A stretch of 16,458 nucleotides of DNA from Nitrosotalea sp. (GTDB taxonomy: Archaea > Thermoproteota > Nitrososphaeria > Nitrososphaerales > Nitrosopumilaceae): positions 1 to 16,458 of the forward strand of contig JAKEIJ010000178.1 of the NCBI GenBank assembly GCA_022545805.1, written 5' to 3'. The notes under the pieces were generated by a model that searched no databases, was not told where the DNA came from, and saw nothing but the letters and a program-made list of their open reading frames with translations. Shown here in pieces: positions 1 through 6,144 of the stretch. The position numbers were made by a program, and so were the translations under genes. Position 1 is the stretch's first letter. Each line of letters opens with the position of its first letter.

Positions 1-663
1 GATGGACAAGGCGGCATCGGTTCTGACTCTGTTCTAGTTCATGTCATCAGTGGATCTGCATACAAACTTGCATCAGTGGACTGTGGCGCAATAATTAGAT
101 CACACGAAGGTGGAAGTACAACTCTTATAGAAGCAATTAACAATCCATCAAACGCTCCACTCACATACCAATGGACTCAAATCTCTGGTGCACAAATTCC
201 GATTTCATCTACTACTGATGCCTCACCAACTGTGTCGCTTCCAATTGGATCTGGCGGCAATGTCTATGCATTCCAATTAACAATTAGTCAAGGTAACGTA
301 ATTGTAGGAAACTGTGAACAATATGTTTATGCAGCATATCCTGAACCAGGTGGTGCTCCAACAGCAGACGCTGGTCCAGACCAAGTAGTTCCAGCCCTAT
401 CAGTAGTTCAACTTGATGGTTCCAAGAGTACTGGTCAATACTTGAAATACTCTTGGGTACAAATCTCAGGTGAACCAGTACAATTAATCAGTGCAAACAC
501 TGTAATGCCATCATTTACTGCACCTGATGTAGCCTTGGGTGAAACAAAGGAACTGGTGTTCGCTAATACCGTAAGCAACTCCTTTGGAAGAGATATGGCA
601 ACGGTGAATATCACAGTGGTCAACCCATCATCACCACCGAATGCTGTAATCACAATCAAGTAA
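1..663 (+). CDS. PKD-repeat surface protein, C-terminal part (5' end outside window)
   Basis: The frame is open from base 1 to the TAA at 661-663, so this is the 3' part of a larger gene; the GTG at 76 is internal to an uninterrupted frame and is not taken as the start. The 220 visible residues hold about two immunoglobulin-like beta-sandwich units. The second starts with the PKD-type signature DAGPDQVV, followed by V-x-LDGS-x-S and a Y-x-WVQISG strand. The first carries a parallel Y-x-WTQISG strand. Such tandem PKD domains are typical of archaeal S-layer or adhesion proteins. There is no C-terminal membrane segment, so the protein may be fully secreted or anchored elsewhere. Exact role unknown; surface location is inferred. 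Confidence 0.85.
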   Translation, partial: DGQGGIGSDSVLVHVISGSAYKLASVDCGAIIRSHEGGSTTLIEAINNPSNAPLTYQWTQISGAQIPISSTTDASPTVSLPIGSGGNVYAFQLTISQGNVIVGNCEQYVYAAYPEPGGAPTADAGPDQVVPALSVVQLDGSKSTGQYLKYSWVQISGEPVQLISANTVMPSFTAPDVALGETKELVFANTVSNSFGRDMATVNITVVNPSSPPNAVITIK

Positions 664-666
664 ACT

Positions 667-683
667 AGTAGATTTTTTCTACT
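667..683 (+). terminator. short hairpin with T-rich loop after the PKD gene
   Basis: AGTAGA (667-672) and TCTACT (678-683) are perfect inverted arms around a T5 loop, four bases after the stop codon. Archaeal termination mainly needs T-rich tracts, so this is a plausible but weak 3'-end signal. Confidence 0.35.
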
Positions 684-767
684 CTATACTCACTTTTGGT
701 TCTATATTGGCTGATTGAATGAATTATACTAAAGCCATTTTAGGCAATGGCACAGCTAGTTCTTAAG

Positions 768-775
768 AATAAATA
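768..775 (+). promoter_or_regulatory. TATA box for the FN3 protein gene
   Basis: AATAAATA is centred about 26 nt before the ATG at 798, the spacing expected for a leaderless or nearly leaderless archaeal message. Confidence 0.5.
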
Positions 776-797
776 TGATTAATTTATTTAAAGCAAA

Positions 798-2477
798 ATG
801 GCAACCATGACTATGAACTATACTAGATTCTTTATTCTTACAATTTCACTTGCTCTGATTGGAACCTTGGGTACCAACTTTTATGCAGAAGGGGCTGCAC
901 CTCAGGTACCGACTATAACACCTACCGGACTTAGTGCTACCGCGGTTTCACCTACACAAATTAACCTGTTTTGGTCTGCTCCTACACAAAACTATGGAAA
1001 AATAATTGTCGGATATAAAATTGAACAGGAAATAAGCTCTGGTGTGTTTAATACAATTGTATACAACACTGGCAGTATTCTTACATCATATTCTATAACT
1101 GGTCTAAAAACCGGAATCGCGTATACTTATCGAGTCTCGGCAGTTTATTCTGATGATACCTCTACTGATCCTTCAAATATTGCAGCTGCTATTCCTTCCA
1201 CAACTTCGGTACAATCCCCCAGTCCTCCAGTTTCATCTTATACTACAAATGTGAAATTTGATTTTGTTCCTTCGGATGGAACTACTCTATCTAGTGTAAT
1301 ATGCAGTCAAAGTGATTATCTTGCATTACAATACAAAAAAGATTCTAGAAGTTTAATGCTTGATGCATCTCCTACTTCTGATCCAATAAACAACAACCTT
1401 GTAAATTTGCTATCATTCCAAAGTAATCACCTAAGTGATCTGGCAGTTCCAGCTCCACTGATTGCAAAGCCTGCTTCTTCTACTAGGATCAATCTGTCAT
1501 GGCTTCCCCCGATTGAACAATATGGTCAAAAGCTAATGGGGTATAGAGTGGAACTAAAAGATGCGCAAGGTGTATTCCAGGTAATTGATGTAGATACTGG
1601 AAATAGCACAACAAAATATTCTATTGATGGCCTGACTCCAAATACTACATACACTTATCGAGTCTCGGCAGTTTATTCTGGTACACATAGCAACCCCTCA
1701 AATGAAGCATCTGTAACTACACTAGAATACGTTTCACCGCCTGTGCCAAAACCAAACCAAACAGGTACGTCTACGCCTCCCACAAATACGCCACCATCTA
1801 ATGTAACGCCTCCTTCAAACAATGTGAAACTTGATTTTACAGCTCCTGACGGAAACATCTTGACTGGAATAATACTTTCACAGAGTGATTACCAACAACT
1901 TGTTATCATAAAGGACCCAAGAACAATTTTATCAAATGTAACTCAAACACCATTTACAATAAACAATGTACTGTCAGGAATTTTGAGATATCAAACACTT
2001 CATACTGTAAAGGAACCTGATAACATTCCTCCCACTCCTACGCCAGTTGTAAACTCTAGTCAACCTCCGACATCTCCAACGCCTCCTGTATCAGATAGCA
2101 CGTTGATAAATGGTGTAATAACTTCGGTTGTTGCATCGGGTGTTGTTGGTATCACAACTTGGTTTGTTAGAACCAAAGTAGCAAGAAAGATAGCAAAAGA
2201 TTATCATTTTACACTTGAGCTTACTTCTACTGCAACTACATCTCAAGTAAGAATACGAAATAGTGGAGAGACAATAGAGGACTGTGTGATAATATGTGGA
2301 AAGGATAGATGCATTTGGGTTGATACTAATCTTGACAAGCCGCGGCATATCTATGAAGGAAGTGTCTCGTCAGTAACAATTCCTAAAGAATATGATCATC
2401 AAAACCCTGTGATAATTGTCAAGGGTGGAAAGAAGGTATTAAGAAAAATAATGCTTGATGATATGGCCCATGGATAG
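798..2477 (+). CDS. membrane-anchored fibronectin type III repeat protein
   Basis: A 559-aa protein with an N-terminal signal peptide or signal anchor (about residues 1-31). It has two FN3 domains (about 37-135 and 213-310), each with conserved W near the start and the motif TYTYRVSAVYS or AYTYRVSAVYS near the end. Each FN3 unit is followed by a copy of a shorter module beginning VKFDF (residue 152) or VKLDF (343) and containing SQSDY. Proline/threonine-rich linkers separate the parts. A transmembrane helix lies at about 436-457, followed by a basic stretch and a roughly 100-residue cytoplasmic beta-rich domain with a C-x3-C-x4-C cysteine group. The architecture implies an extracellular binding stalk with an intracellular domain, perhaps for signalling. 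ATGs at 807 and 813 are alternative starts; the first ATG fits the TATA spacing. Function unknown. Confidence 0.85.
   Translation: MATMTMNYTRFFILTISLALIGTLGTNFYAEGAAPQVPTITPTGLSATAVSPTQINLFWSAPTQNYGKIIVGYKIEQEISSGVFNTIVYNTGSILTSYSITGLKTGIAYTYRVSAVYSDDTSTDPSNIAAAIPSTTSVQSPSPPVSSYTTNVKFDFVPSDGTTLSSVICSQSDYLALQYKKDSRSLMLDASPTSDPINNNLVNLLSFQSNHLSDLAVPAPLIAKPASSTRINLSWLPPIEQYGQKLMGYRVELKDAQGVFQVIDVDTGNSTTKYSIDGLTPNTTYTYRVSAVYSGTHSNPSNEASVTTLEYVSPPVPKPNQTGTSTPPTNTPPSNVTPPSNNVKLDFTAPDGNILTGIILSQSDYQQLVIIKDPRTILSNVTQTPFTINNVLSGILRYQTLHTVKEPDNIPPTPTPVVNSSQPPTSPTPPVSDSTLINGVITSVVASGVVGITTWFVRTKVARKIAKDYHFTLELTSTATTSQVRIRNSGETIEDCVIICGKDRCIWVDTNLDKPRHIYEGSVSSVTIPKEYDHQNPVIIVKGGKKVLRKIMLDDMAHG
1125..1152 (+). 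repeat. 28-nt exact direct repeat inside the FN3 gene (copy 1)
   Basis: This 28-nt segment encodes the end of the first FN3 domain and is identical to 1653-1680, exactly 528 nt (176 codons) downstream. The surrounding FN3 sequence is much less conserved, so this block is either recently homogenised or under nucleotide-level constraint. Confidence 0.8.
1653..1680 (+). repeat. 28-nt exact direct repeat inside the FN3 gene (copy 2)
   Basis: Second copy of the 28-nt block at 1125-1152, encoding the equivalent strand of the second FN3 domain. Confidence 0.8.
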
Positions 2478-2512
2478 GGCAAAATAAATTAATAAAAAGT
2501 TGGGCTTTAAGA

Positions 2513-3136
2513 CTAGTACTTTTTCAAGTTACCATTCTTGTTGAACAGATCTTGGACGTTTGTGTCTGCAAGGTGATACTTTATGTTAATTCCCTTGTTG
2601 ACATCTACCAATTCTGTCTTCTGTGTTGCAGCGCCACTATAGTATGCATTCAATGCATCGCTACGTGAACCTCCTTGCTCCAAGACTTTGGTCATGGCAA
2701 GTTTTCCCTGAGCTACCTTTGCCTGCATGTATGCAAACTCGTCTTGGAATACTCCTTGCGCGGAACTATCCACGGTGCTGACAAAGTTAGAGTATGCATT
2801 TGCTGGATTGCTCATATCATTTACGTTGTTTGAGCTAGCAAGGTCTGCTTGCAAGTAATCGTTTGCAAGTTTGCGTTGCTGGTCAATCAACTGTTGTTGT
2901 TGAGCTTGGTATGCTTGTTTCTGTTGTTGTGCTGCGTACTGTTGCTTGAAGAGTTCTATGTTGTATAGTATCTTCATCATGCCAGGATCTTTCTTTATTG
3001 CATCGGTTGCCTTGATCTGTATGTTACCTAAAGAATTCTGTCCTGAATCTGCCCAGGCAAACCCTATGTAACTTGCACTCAATAGCAATGATCCTGCGCT
3101 GATTGCAAGAACTAGCTGTATTTTGGTTCCATTCAT
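2513..3136 (-). CDS. secreted Gln-rich coiled-coil protein downstream of the ribozyme
   Basis: A 207-aa protein with a clear signal peptide: a basic start, a hydrophobic core, and a likely cleavage after AWA at about residue 29. The mature part is mostly helical, with a strongly Gln-rich segment (about 63-95) suited to a coiled coil, and no cysteines or second membrane segment. It is probably exported and free or loosely attached to the surface. The start ATG (3136-3134) is supported by the signal peptide and by an unusually good Shine-Dalgarno sequence 11 nt upstream. No convincing TATA box lies at leaderless distance; the 83 nt upstream contain a hammerhead ribozyme, and the gene follows the zinc-finger gene on the same strand, so it is likely transcribed with it. 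Family not recognised. Confidence 0.85.
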   Translation of the reverse strand: MNGTKIQLVLAISAGSLLLSASYIGFAWADSGQNSLGNIQIKATDAIKKDPGMMKILYNIELFKQQYAAQQQKQAYQAQQQQLIDQQRKLANDYLQADLASSNNVNDMSNPANAYSNFVSTVDSSAQGVFQDEFAYMQAKVAQGKLAMTKVLEQGGSRSDALNAYYSGAATQKTELVDVNKGINIKYHLADTNVQDLFNKNGNLKKY

Positions 3137-3147
3137 TCTCTACGTTT

Positions 3148-3155
3148 CACCTCCT
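3148..3155 (-). promoter_or_regulatory. strong Shine-Dalgarno sequence
   Basis: On the minus strand AGGAGGTG (followed by A) lies 11 nt before the ATG at 3136 and matches the archaeal anti-SD core. It stands out because many genes here look leaderless. Its GGAG (3154-3151) can pair with CUCC at 3215-3212, the outer stem I of the hammerhead ribozyme, and its AGGU (3152-3149) could instead pair with ACCU at 3220-3217. Confidence 0.8.
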
Positions 3156-3215
3156 AGTTTTCTCCCGACAATATTGTTTCGTCCGAATCTCACGGACTCA
3201 TCAGGGGATTTGGAG
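3151..3215 (-). ncRNA. type I hammerhead self-cleaving ribozyme
   Basis: Read on the minus strand, every conserved hammerhead element is present in order. Stem I 5' strand UCCC (3208-3205). Core CUGAUGA (3204-3198). Stem II GUCCG (3197-3193) with loop UGAGAUU (3192-3186) and CGGAC (3185-3181), including the G10.1-C11.1 pair. GAAA (3180-3177), whose last A is A15.1. Stem III A-C-A (3177-3175) paired with U-G-U (3170-3168), loop AUAU (3174-3171), giving A15.1-U16.1 and C15.2-G16.2. C17 at 3167, then stem I 3' strand GGGA (3166-3163). Predicted cleavage is between 3167 and 3166, after GUC. Stem I is the open stem, so this is type I. An outer stem I, CUCC (3215-3212) with GGAG (3154-3151), lies across an internal loop that could supply the loop II-stem I tertiary contact. 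Activity is inferred, but the match is complete. Confidence 0.92.
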
Positions 3216-3219
3216 CAGG

Positions 3220-3447
3220 TCATATCGATTTTAGCATCGCCTCCACGACCTGTTTTACAATTTCTCTAAAGTCATTTTCAAGTATCTTGTGGATGACTGT
3301 CTTGTATCCACTGCATTTCTCTGCATGTACTAGTAGGTGTTTTGCACAAAAGTTTCTTCCACACTGGGTACATAGTTGTGTGCAGTTACAAGCACAGGTA
3401 TTGCATTTTGCTTGTTCAGTTCTTTCAACTGCTGGTATTGTTGTCAT
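3220..3447 (-). CDS. small Cys/His zinc-finger protein (AN1- or B-box-like)
   Basis: A 75-aa protein with a zinc-binding pattern: C15-x2-C18, C20, C22, C26-x2-C29, C34-x2-H37, H41 and C45, including GRNFCAKH and HAEKC. This resembles the AN1 or B-box type of treble-clef fingers that bind one or two zinc ions; the family call is by eye. A basic helical tail (about 50-75) follows. Small AN1-like proteins are frequent in archaea, and their partners are mostly unknown (protein or nucleic-acid binding). The ATG at 3447 sits 24 nt after a TATA box (ATTTATAAT, 3475-3467), so the message is probably leaderless. Its TGA stop (3222-3220) lies five bases before the outer stem I of the hammerhead ribozyme, suggesting the ribozyme forms in the 3' end of this transcript. 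Confidence 0.85.
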   Translation of the reverse strand: MTTIPAVERTEQAKCNTCACNCTQLCTQCGRNFCAKHLLVHAEKCSGYKTVIHKILENDFREIVKQVVEAMLKSI

Positions 3448-3466
3448 GGCATCACTTGTCAGAGAA

Positions 3467-3475
3467 ATTATAAAT
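3467..3475 (-). promoter_or_regulatory. TATA box for the zinc-finger/secreted protein transcript
   Basis: ATTTATAAT on the minus strand, centred 24 nt upstream of the ATG at 3447; the only good TATA box seen for the two-gene unit that contains the ribozyme. Confidence 0.65.
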
Positions 3476-3513
3476 CAATTAGAACACCTTTTGCCGCAGA
3501 AATGTGAGGGTCA

Positions 3514-3548
3514 TTTTAGGCACAAGCCAAGCTTGGCCATGCCTAAAA
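3514..3548. repeat. nested inverted repeat in a divergent promoter region
   Basis: Perfect 9-bp arms TTTTAGGCA (3514-3522) and TGCCTAAAA (3540-3548) enclose a perfect 12-nt palindrome GCCAAGCTTGGC (3526-3537). It lies midway between the two TATA boxes of the divergent genes starting at 3447 (-) and 3621 (+), where a shared operator would be expected. Confidence 0.7.
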
Positions 3549-3562
3549 GATTGGAGTTTTGA

Positions 3563-3581
3563 CATTTTTGCGACAAAAATG
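3563..3581. promoter_or_regulatory. candidate operator: 8-3-8 inverted repeat upstream of the HTH gene
   Basis: CATTTTTG (3563-3570) and CAAAAATG (3574-3581) form a perfect dyad with a CGA centre. It ends about 10 nt before the TATA box at 3592-3602, at or next to the expected BRE/TFB position, and precedes a HTH gene, as expected for autoregulation. Binding is inferred. Confidence 0.55.
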
Positions 3582-3591
3582 TAGTAAATGT

Positions 3592-3602
3592 TTTTAATAA
3601 TA
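3592..3602 (+). promoter_or_regulatory. TATA box for the HTH regulator gene
   Basis: TTTTAATAATA is centred about 24 nt before the ATG at 3621, fitting a leaderless message. Confidence 0.6.
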
Positions 3603-3620
3603 GTATGAGACCTTGTCATC

Positions 3621-4403
3621 ATGGTAGGCAGAGGAACAGACAATCCTGAAAGGGCAATCCCACTGAAGAATCTTACAAAAAATGAGATCAGCCCACTTGA
3701 TGTTTTAATATTGCAAGTATTGCAGGAAGGTGCTACTCCTGACACTGCAAACAAGGAACTTGAAAAACATGGCTATGTGCTGTCCAGAGATAATGTCAAG
3801 GGCAGAATTGAAGAGTTGATAAAAAAACGTGTTATCTTGGAGCACAACAATAGTGCAGACAGCAAGAGAGACGACAGGATAAAATGGATTTTAGTTGATC
3901 CAAGTAAGCTATTTGACAATCAATTTTATACTTTTATCAAAACTCAGAACCCGCTTTTTGAGCGCCGAGTTATTCCATATTCTGAGATGTATAACAACTT
4001 GGTGGAAATTAGCAGGGAATACAGCATTGTCACAACAATTGATGTCATCCAAGGAGAGGGACAAAACTATGACTTTATCTTAAGAATAGTGACAAACGAT
4101 GCTGGCCACTTTGAAGAGATGGTGGAAAAGATCAGGTCTCTTGGATGGGTGCACTCTGTTGACAGCAAACCAATCCATGTGCTAGAAGGTGTTGGAATAT
4201 CAAAGAACAATCTAACCAAAGTTCACATGAACTACTTTTACGAACCGATAAAACTTCCAGACTTTGAGTCTTATCTTAAGACCATACGACAGGTGTATCG
4301 AACTTATGACACCTACATAAAAGACGAGGGCTCATCAAAGCAAAAGGTTGCTAAAAAGAAGAGCAATGAAGACGCATTTGATGACTCCAAGTCAGAACAG
4401 TAA
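3621..4403 (+). CDS. HTH transcriptional regulator with ACT/RAM-like domain
   Basis: A 260-aa protein. Residues about 20-90 look like a winged helix: LDVLILQVLQEGATPDTANKEL leads into a recognition-type segment with LSRDNVKGRIEELIKK and a wing. After a linker, residues about 120-190 form an alternating beta-alpha unit (VTTIDVIQGEG, then FILRIVT, then a helix with FEEMVEKIRSLGWV) resembling the ligand-binding domain of Lrp/AsnC or ACT-type regulators. The lysine- and acid-rich tail (about 235-260) is probably disordered. It is the first gene of a run, with a methyltransferase gene starting 3 nt after its stop. The dyad at 3563-3581 may be its own operator. The DNA-binding role is supported by fold cues only; ligand and targets are unknown. 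Confidence 0.8.
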   Translation: MVGRGTDNPERAIPLKNLTKNEISPLDVLILQVLQEGATPDTANKELEKHGYVLSRDNVKGRIEELIKKRVILEHNNSADSKRDDRIKWILVDPSKLFDNQFYTFIKTQNPLFERRVIPYSEMYNNLVEISREYSIVTTIDVIQGEGQNYDFILRIVTNDAGHFEEMVEKIRSLGWVHSVDSKPIHVLEGVGISKNNLTKVHMNYFYEPIKLPDFESYLKTIRQVYRTYDTYIKDEGSSKQKVAKKKSNEDAFDDSKSEQ

Positions 4404-4406
4404 ATC

Positions 4407-5552
4407 TTGTCAAGCATCGAGCTGATAATTGCAAATTGCACTGTCTGTGGGCACAAGTTACAGCTTGATAAGAAAACCAAAAAAAGTGAAAATTTGTTTT
4501 GTGTCCACTGCTCATCTAGATACATCTTCAAAGATGATTATCTGAATTTACTTGCACCCAGTATAAGACATGAGATATGTGCAAATGGAATTCTTGCAAG
4601 AAAGATAAAAGAGAGATTGCATTTGGGTGGGCTCTCAAAAAATGACCATGATATCATCAAAGGAATAATTGCAAGCAAGCACATGGCAAGACAGTATTTC
4701 AGAAACGTTGTACACCATACGGAGGCTGCATGGTCTGCTAGATCCTATGAAAGATTCGAAGAGATATTTATCACAAGTTATCTTGATTCTCTTTTGAAAA
4801 AAAAACAGGTGACCTTTGTTGATGCTGGCTCGGGACCTGGAAGATACCTGATACTATTAGGATCTAAAATTGGAGTCAATTCATGCAAAGACCTGAAAAA
4901 AAATCCTGAAACAAGTAGGTTATATCAGTATGATGAAAACTATGAAAAAAACTTGCGATATGTCATAGGGATCGACTATTCTGAAGAGATGGTATCACAC
5001 TCTACTAGGTTGCTCAAAAAATATGGTCTCGGTAAATTTCTAAACAAGAGGATATTTCCAATAACCGGAATTGCCCAGAACTTTAATCTAAACAAAAAAA
5101 TGCTTGAAGATACCCACAAGGTTATTGTATGTACATTTCAGACATTAGGAAATCAAGAAAATACGGAACTACAGGTACAGATGCTCAAATCTATGAAAAA
5201 TCTTGCACTGCCACATGGTACCATACTCATTTCGGTCTTTAACAAGAAACTCTTCAAAGATTTTGGACTAAAAAAATTCTATGGTAGAGAGGTCAAAAGA
5301 ACAGTGGGTGAAATCACGACATCAAAGCAAGATGTAGAAAATGGAATACTTCGAACGTCCAAAGGTGTTTATTCTAAATGGTTCTCAAAAGATGATCTAG
5401 AAGACCTGTTTCGTAGGGCAAAGATATCCAAATACAAGATAATGGATGCCAAATCTTTGCAATCAATAGGTGGGTATGAGGAGTATCTCAAGGAAGAAGA
5501 GCAACGCAAAGATGTCTTTCCAAGAGCCATAGTTGGAATGGCTCAAGTTTAG
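4407..5552 (+). CDS. zinc-ribbon SAM-dependent methyltransferase
   Basis: A 381-aa protein. The N-terminus has a zinc ribbon: C11-x2-C14 and C32-x2-C35. A class I methyltransferase domain follows: motif I VDAGSGPGRY (about 138-147), the acidic motif II VIGIDYSEEM with D190, and a motif IV-like strand VIVCTFQTLG. It should use S-adenosylmethionine; the substrate cannot be read from the sequence. The start is TTG at 4407, three bases after the previous stop in the same frame; no earlier start is possible and later ones would lose the zinc ribbon. The tight spacing implies co-transcription with the HTH gene. No obvious ribosome-binding site was seen. A zinc ribbon on the methyltransferase suggests a macromolecular substrate, but that is inference. 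Confidence 0.85.
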   Translation: MSSIELIIANCTVCGHKLQLDKKTKKSENLFCVHCSSRYIFKDDYLNLLAPSIRHEICANGILARKIKERLHLGGLSKNDHDIIKGIIASKHMARQYFRNVVHHTEAAWSARSYERFEEIFITSYLDSLLKKKQVTFVDAGSGPGRYLILLGSKIGVNSCKDLKKNPETSRLYQYDENYEKNLRYVIGIDYSEEMVSHSTRLLKKYGLGKFLNKRIFPITGIAQNFNLNKKMLEDTHKVIVCTFQTLGNQENTELQVQMLKSMKNLALPHGTILISVFNKKLFKDFGLKKFYGREVKRTVGEITTSKQDVENGILRTSKGVYSKWFSKDDLEDLFRRAKISKYKIMDAKSLQSIGGYEEYLKEEEQRKDVFPRAIVGMAQV

Positions 5553-5576
5553 ATGCTGTACCCTTAGGTGCTATCG

Positions 5577-5584
5577 CTTTTATC
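5577..5584 (+). promoter_or_regulatory. possible TATA box for the two-TM protein
   Basis: CTTTTATC is centred 27 nt upstream of the TTG at 5608, which favours that codon as the start over the upstream TTG at 5533. Confidence 0.35.
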
Positions 5585-5607
5585 TGGGCAAACTCCGGTT
5601 CAAATTG

Positions 5608-6144
5608 TTGTCAGAAGATCTAATAGGTGCAATCCAGCAAATCCTGATTCTTGGAAAAGGTGACCCGGGCAGACTGGAATATCTTCTTGACCTTTTACAA
5701 AAGGGTAGACCACTTCCAGAATCTGATCAAAAATATCTACAACTAATGATACCTCTCTATCTTGGTCCAAAAGACTCTGACTCTTACCAGAAAAATGCAG
5801 AACTTGCATTGGAACGATTACATGATGAAGTAAAAGAACTCCGTGAAAAAATACAAAAAATTGAAAGAAAAGGATTTGAAAAGTATGTGGGAAGAAAAAC
5901 AGTCTTGTTCTTTGTTACAGTATTTGTGGGATGGAACACATTACAAAGCTACATTGCGCCATTTCTAACTGGTGTAATTCCTGGTGGAAACATATCGTAT
6001 GTATTTCCACTAAACTTGGCTGCAAACTATGCAAATTATGGTTCTGTTGTGTGGTTTGGGTTTTTGGTATTGCTAATGTCATGGCCATTTATTGGTGCAA
6101 TACATCTTGCCAAGTTTATCATATCCCGAAAGATCTCAAACTAG
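5608..6144 (+). CDS. two-TM membrane protein with coiled coil
   Basis: The frame is open from 5533, but the first 25 codons are Cys/Arg-rich and overlap the methyltransferase end, so I choose the TTG at 5608 (179 aa, beginning M-SEDLIGAIQQ), 27 nt after a TATA-like sequence. An N-terminal helical part (about 1-55) contains GKGDPGRLEYLLDLLQKG. A charged coiled coil follows (about 68-96), then two transmembrane helices (about 98-117 and 144-168) with a short loop and a basic tail. Function is unknown; the layout suggests a cytoplasmic sensor or scaffold attached to the membrane. Its TAG stop directly abuts the stop codon of the convergent HD gene, with no base between. Confidence 0.7.
   Translation: MSEDLIGAIQQILILGKGDPGRLEYLLDLLQKGRPLPESDQKYLQLMIPLYLGPKDSDSYQKNAELALERLHDEVKELREKIQKIERKGFEKYVGRKTVLFFVTVFVGWNTLQSYIAPFLTGVIPGGNISYVFPLNLAANYANYGSVVWFGFLVLLMSWPFIGAIHLAKFIISRKISN

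Noticed and set aside
3168..3177. ACAATATTGT palindrome as a TATA box or operator for the secreted-protein gene
   Set aside because: It is explained as stem III of the hammerhead. Transcription from it would start near 3147 and leave out the strong Shine-Dalgarno; a weak secondary promoter is not fully excluded.
3287..3562. 91-aa plus-strand frame over the zinc-finger gene
   Set aside because: It is the antisense shadow of the Cys/His-rich gene and crosses that gene's promoter.
5533..5607. Upstream TTG start of the two-TM protein
   Set aside because: It adds a Cys/Arg-rich stretch without domain, overlaps the methyltransferase gene, and lacks a promoter.
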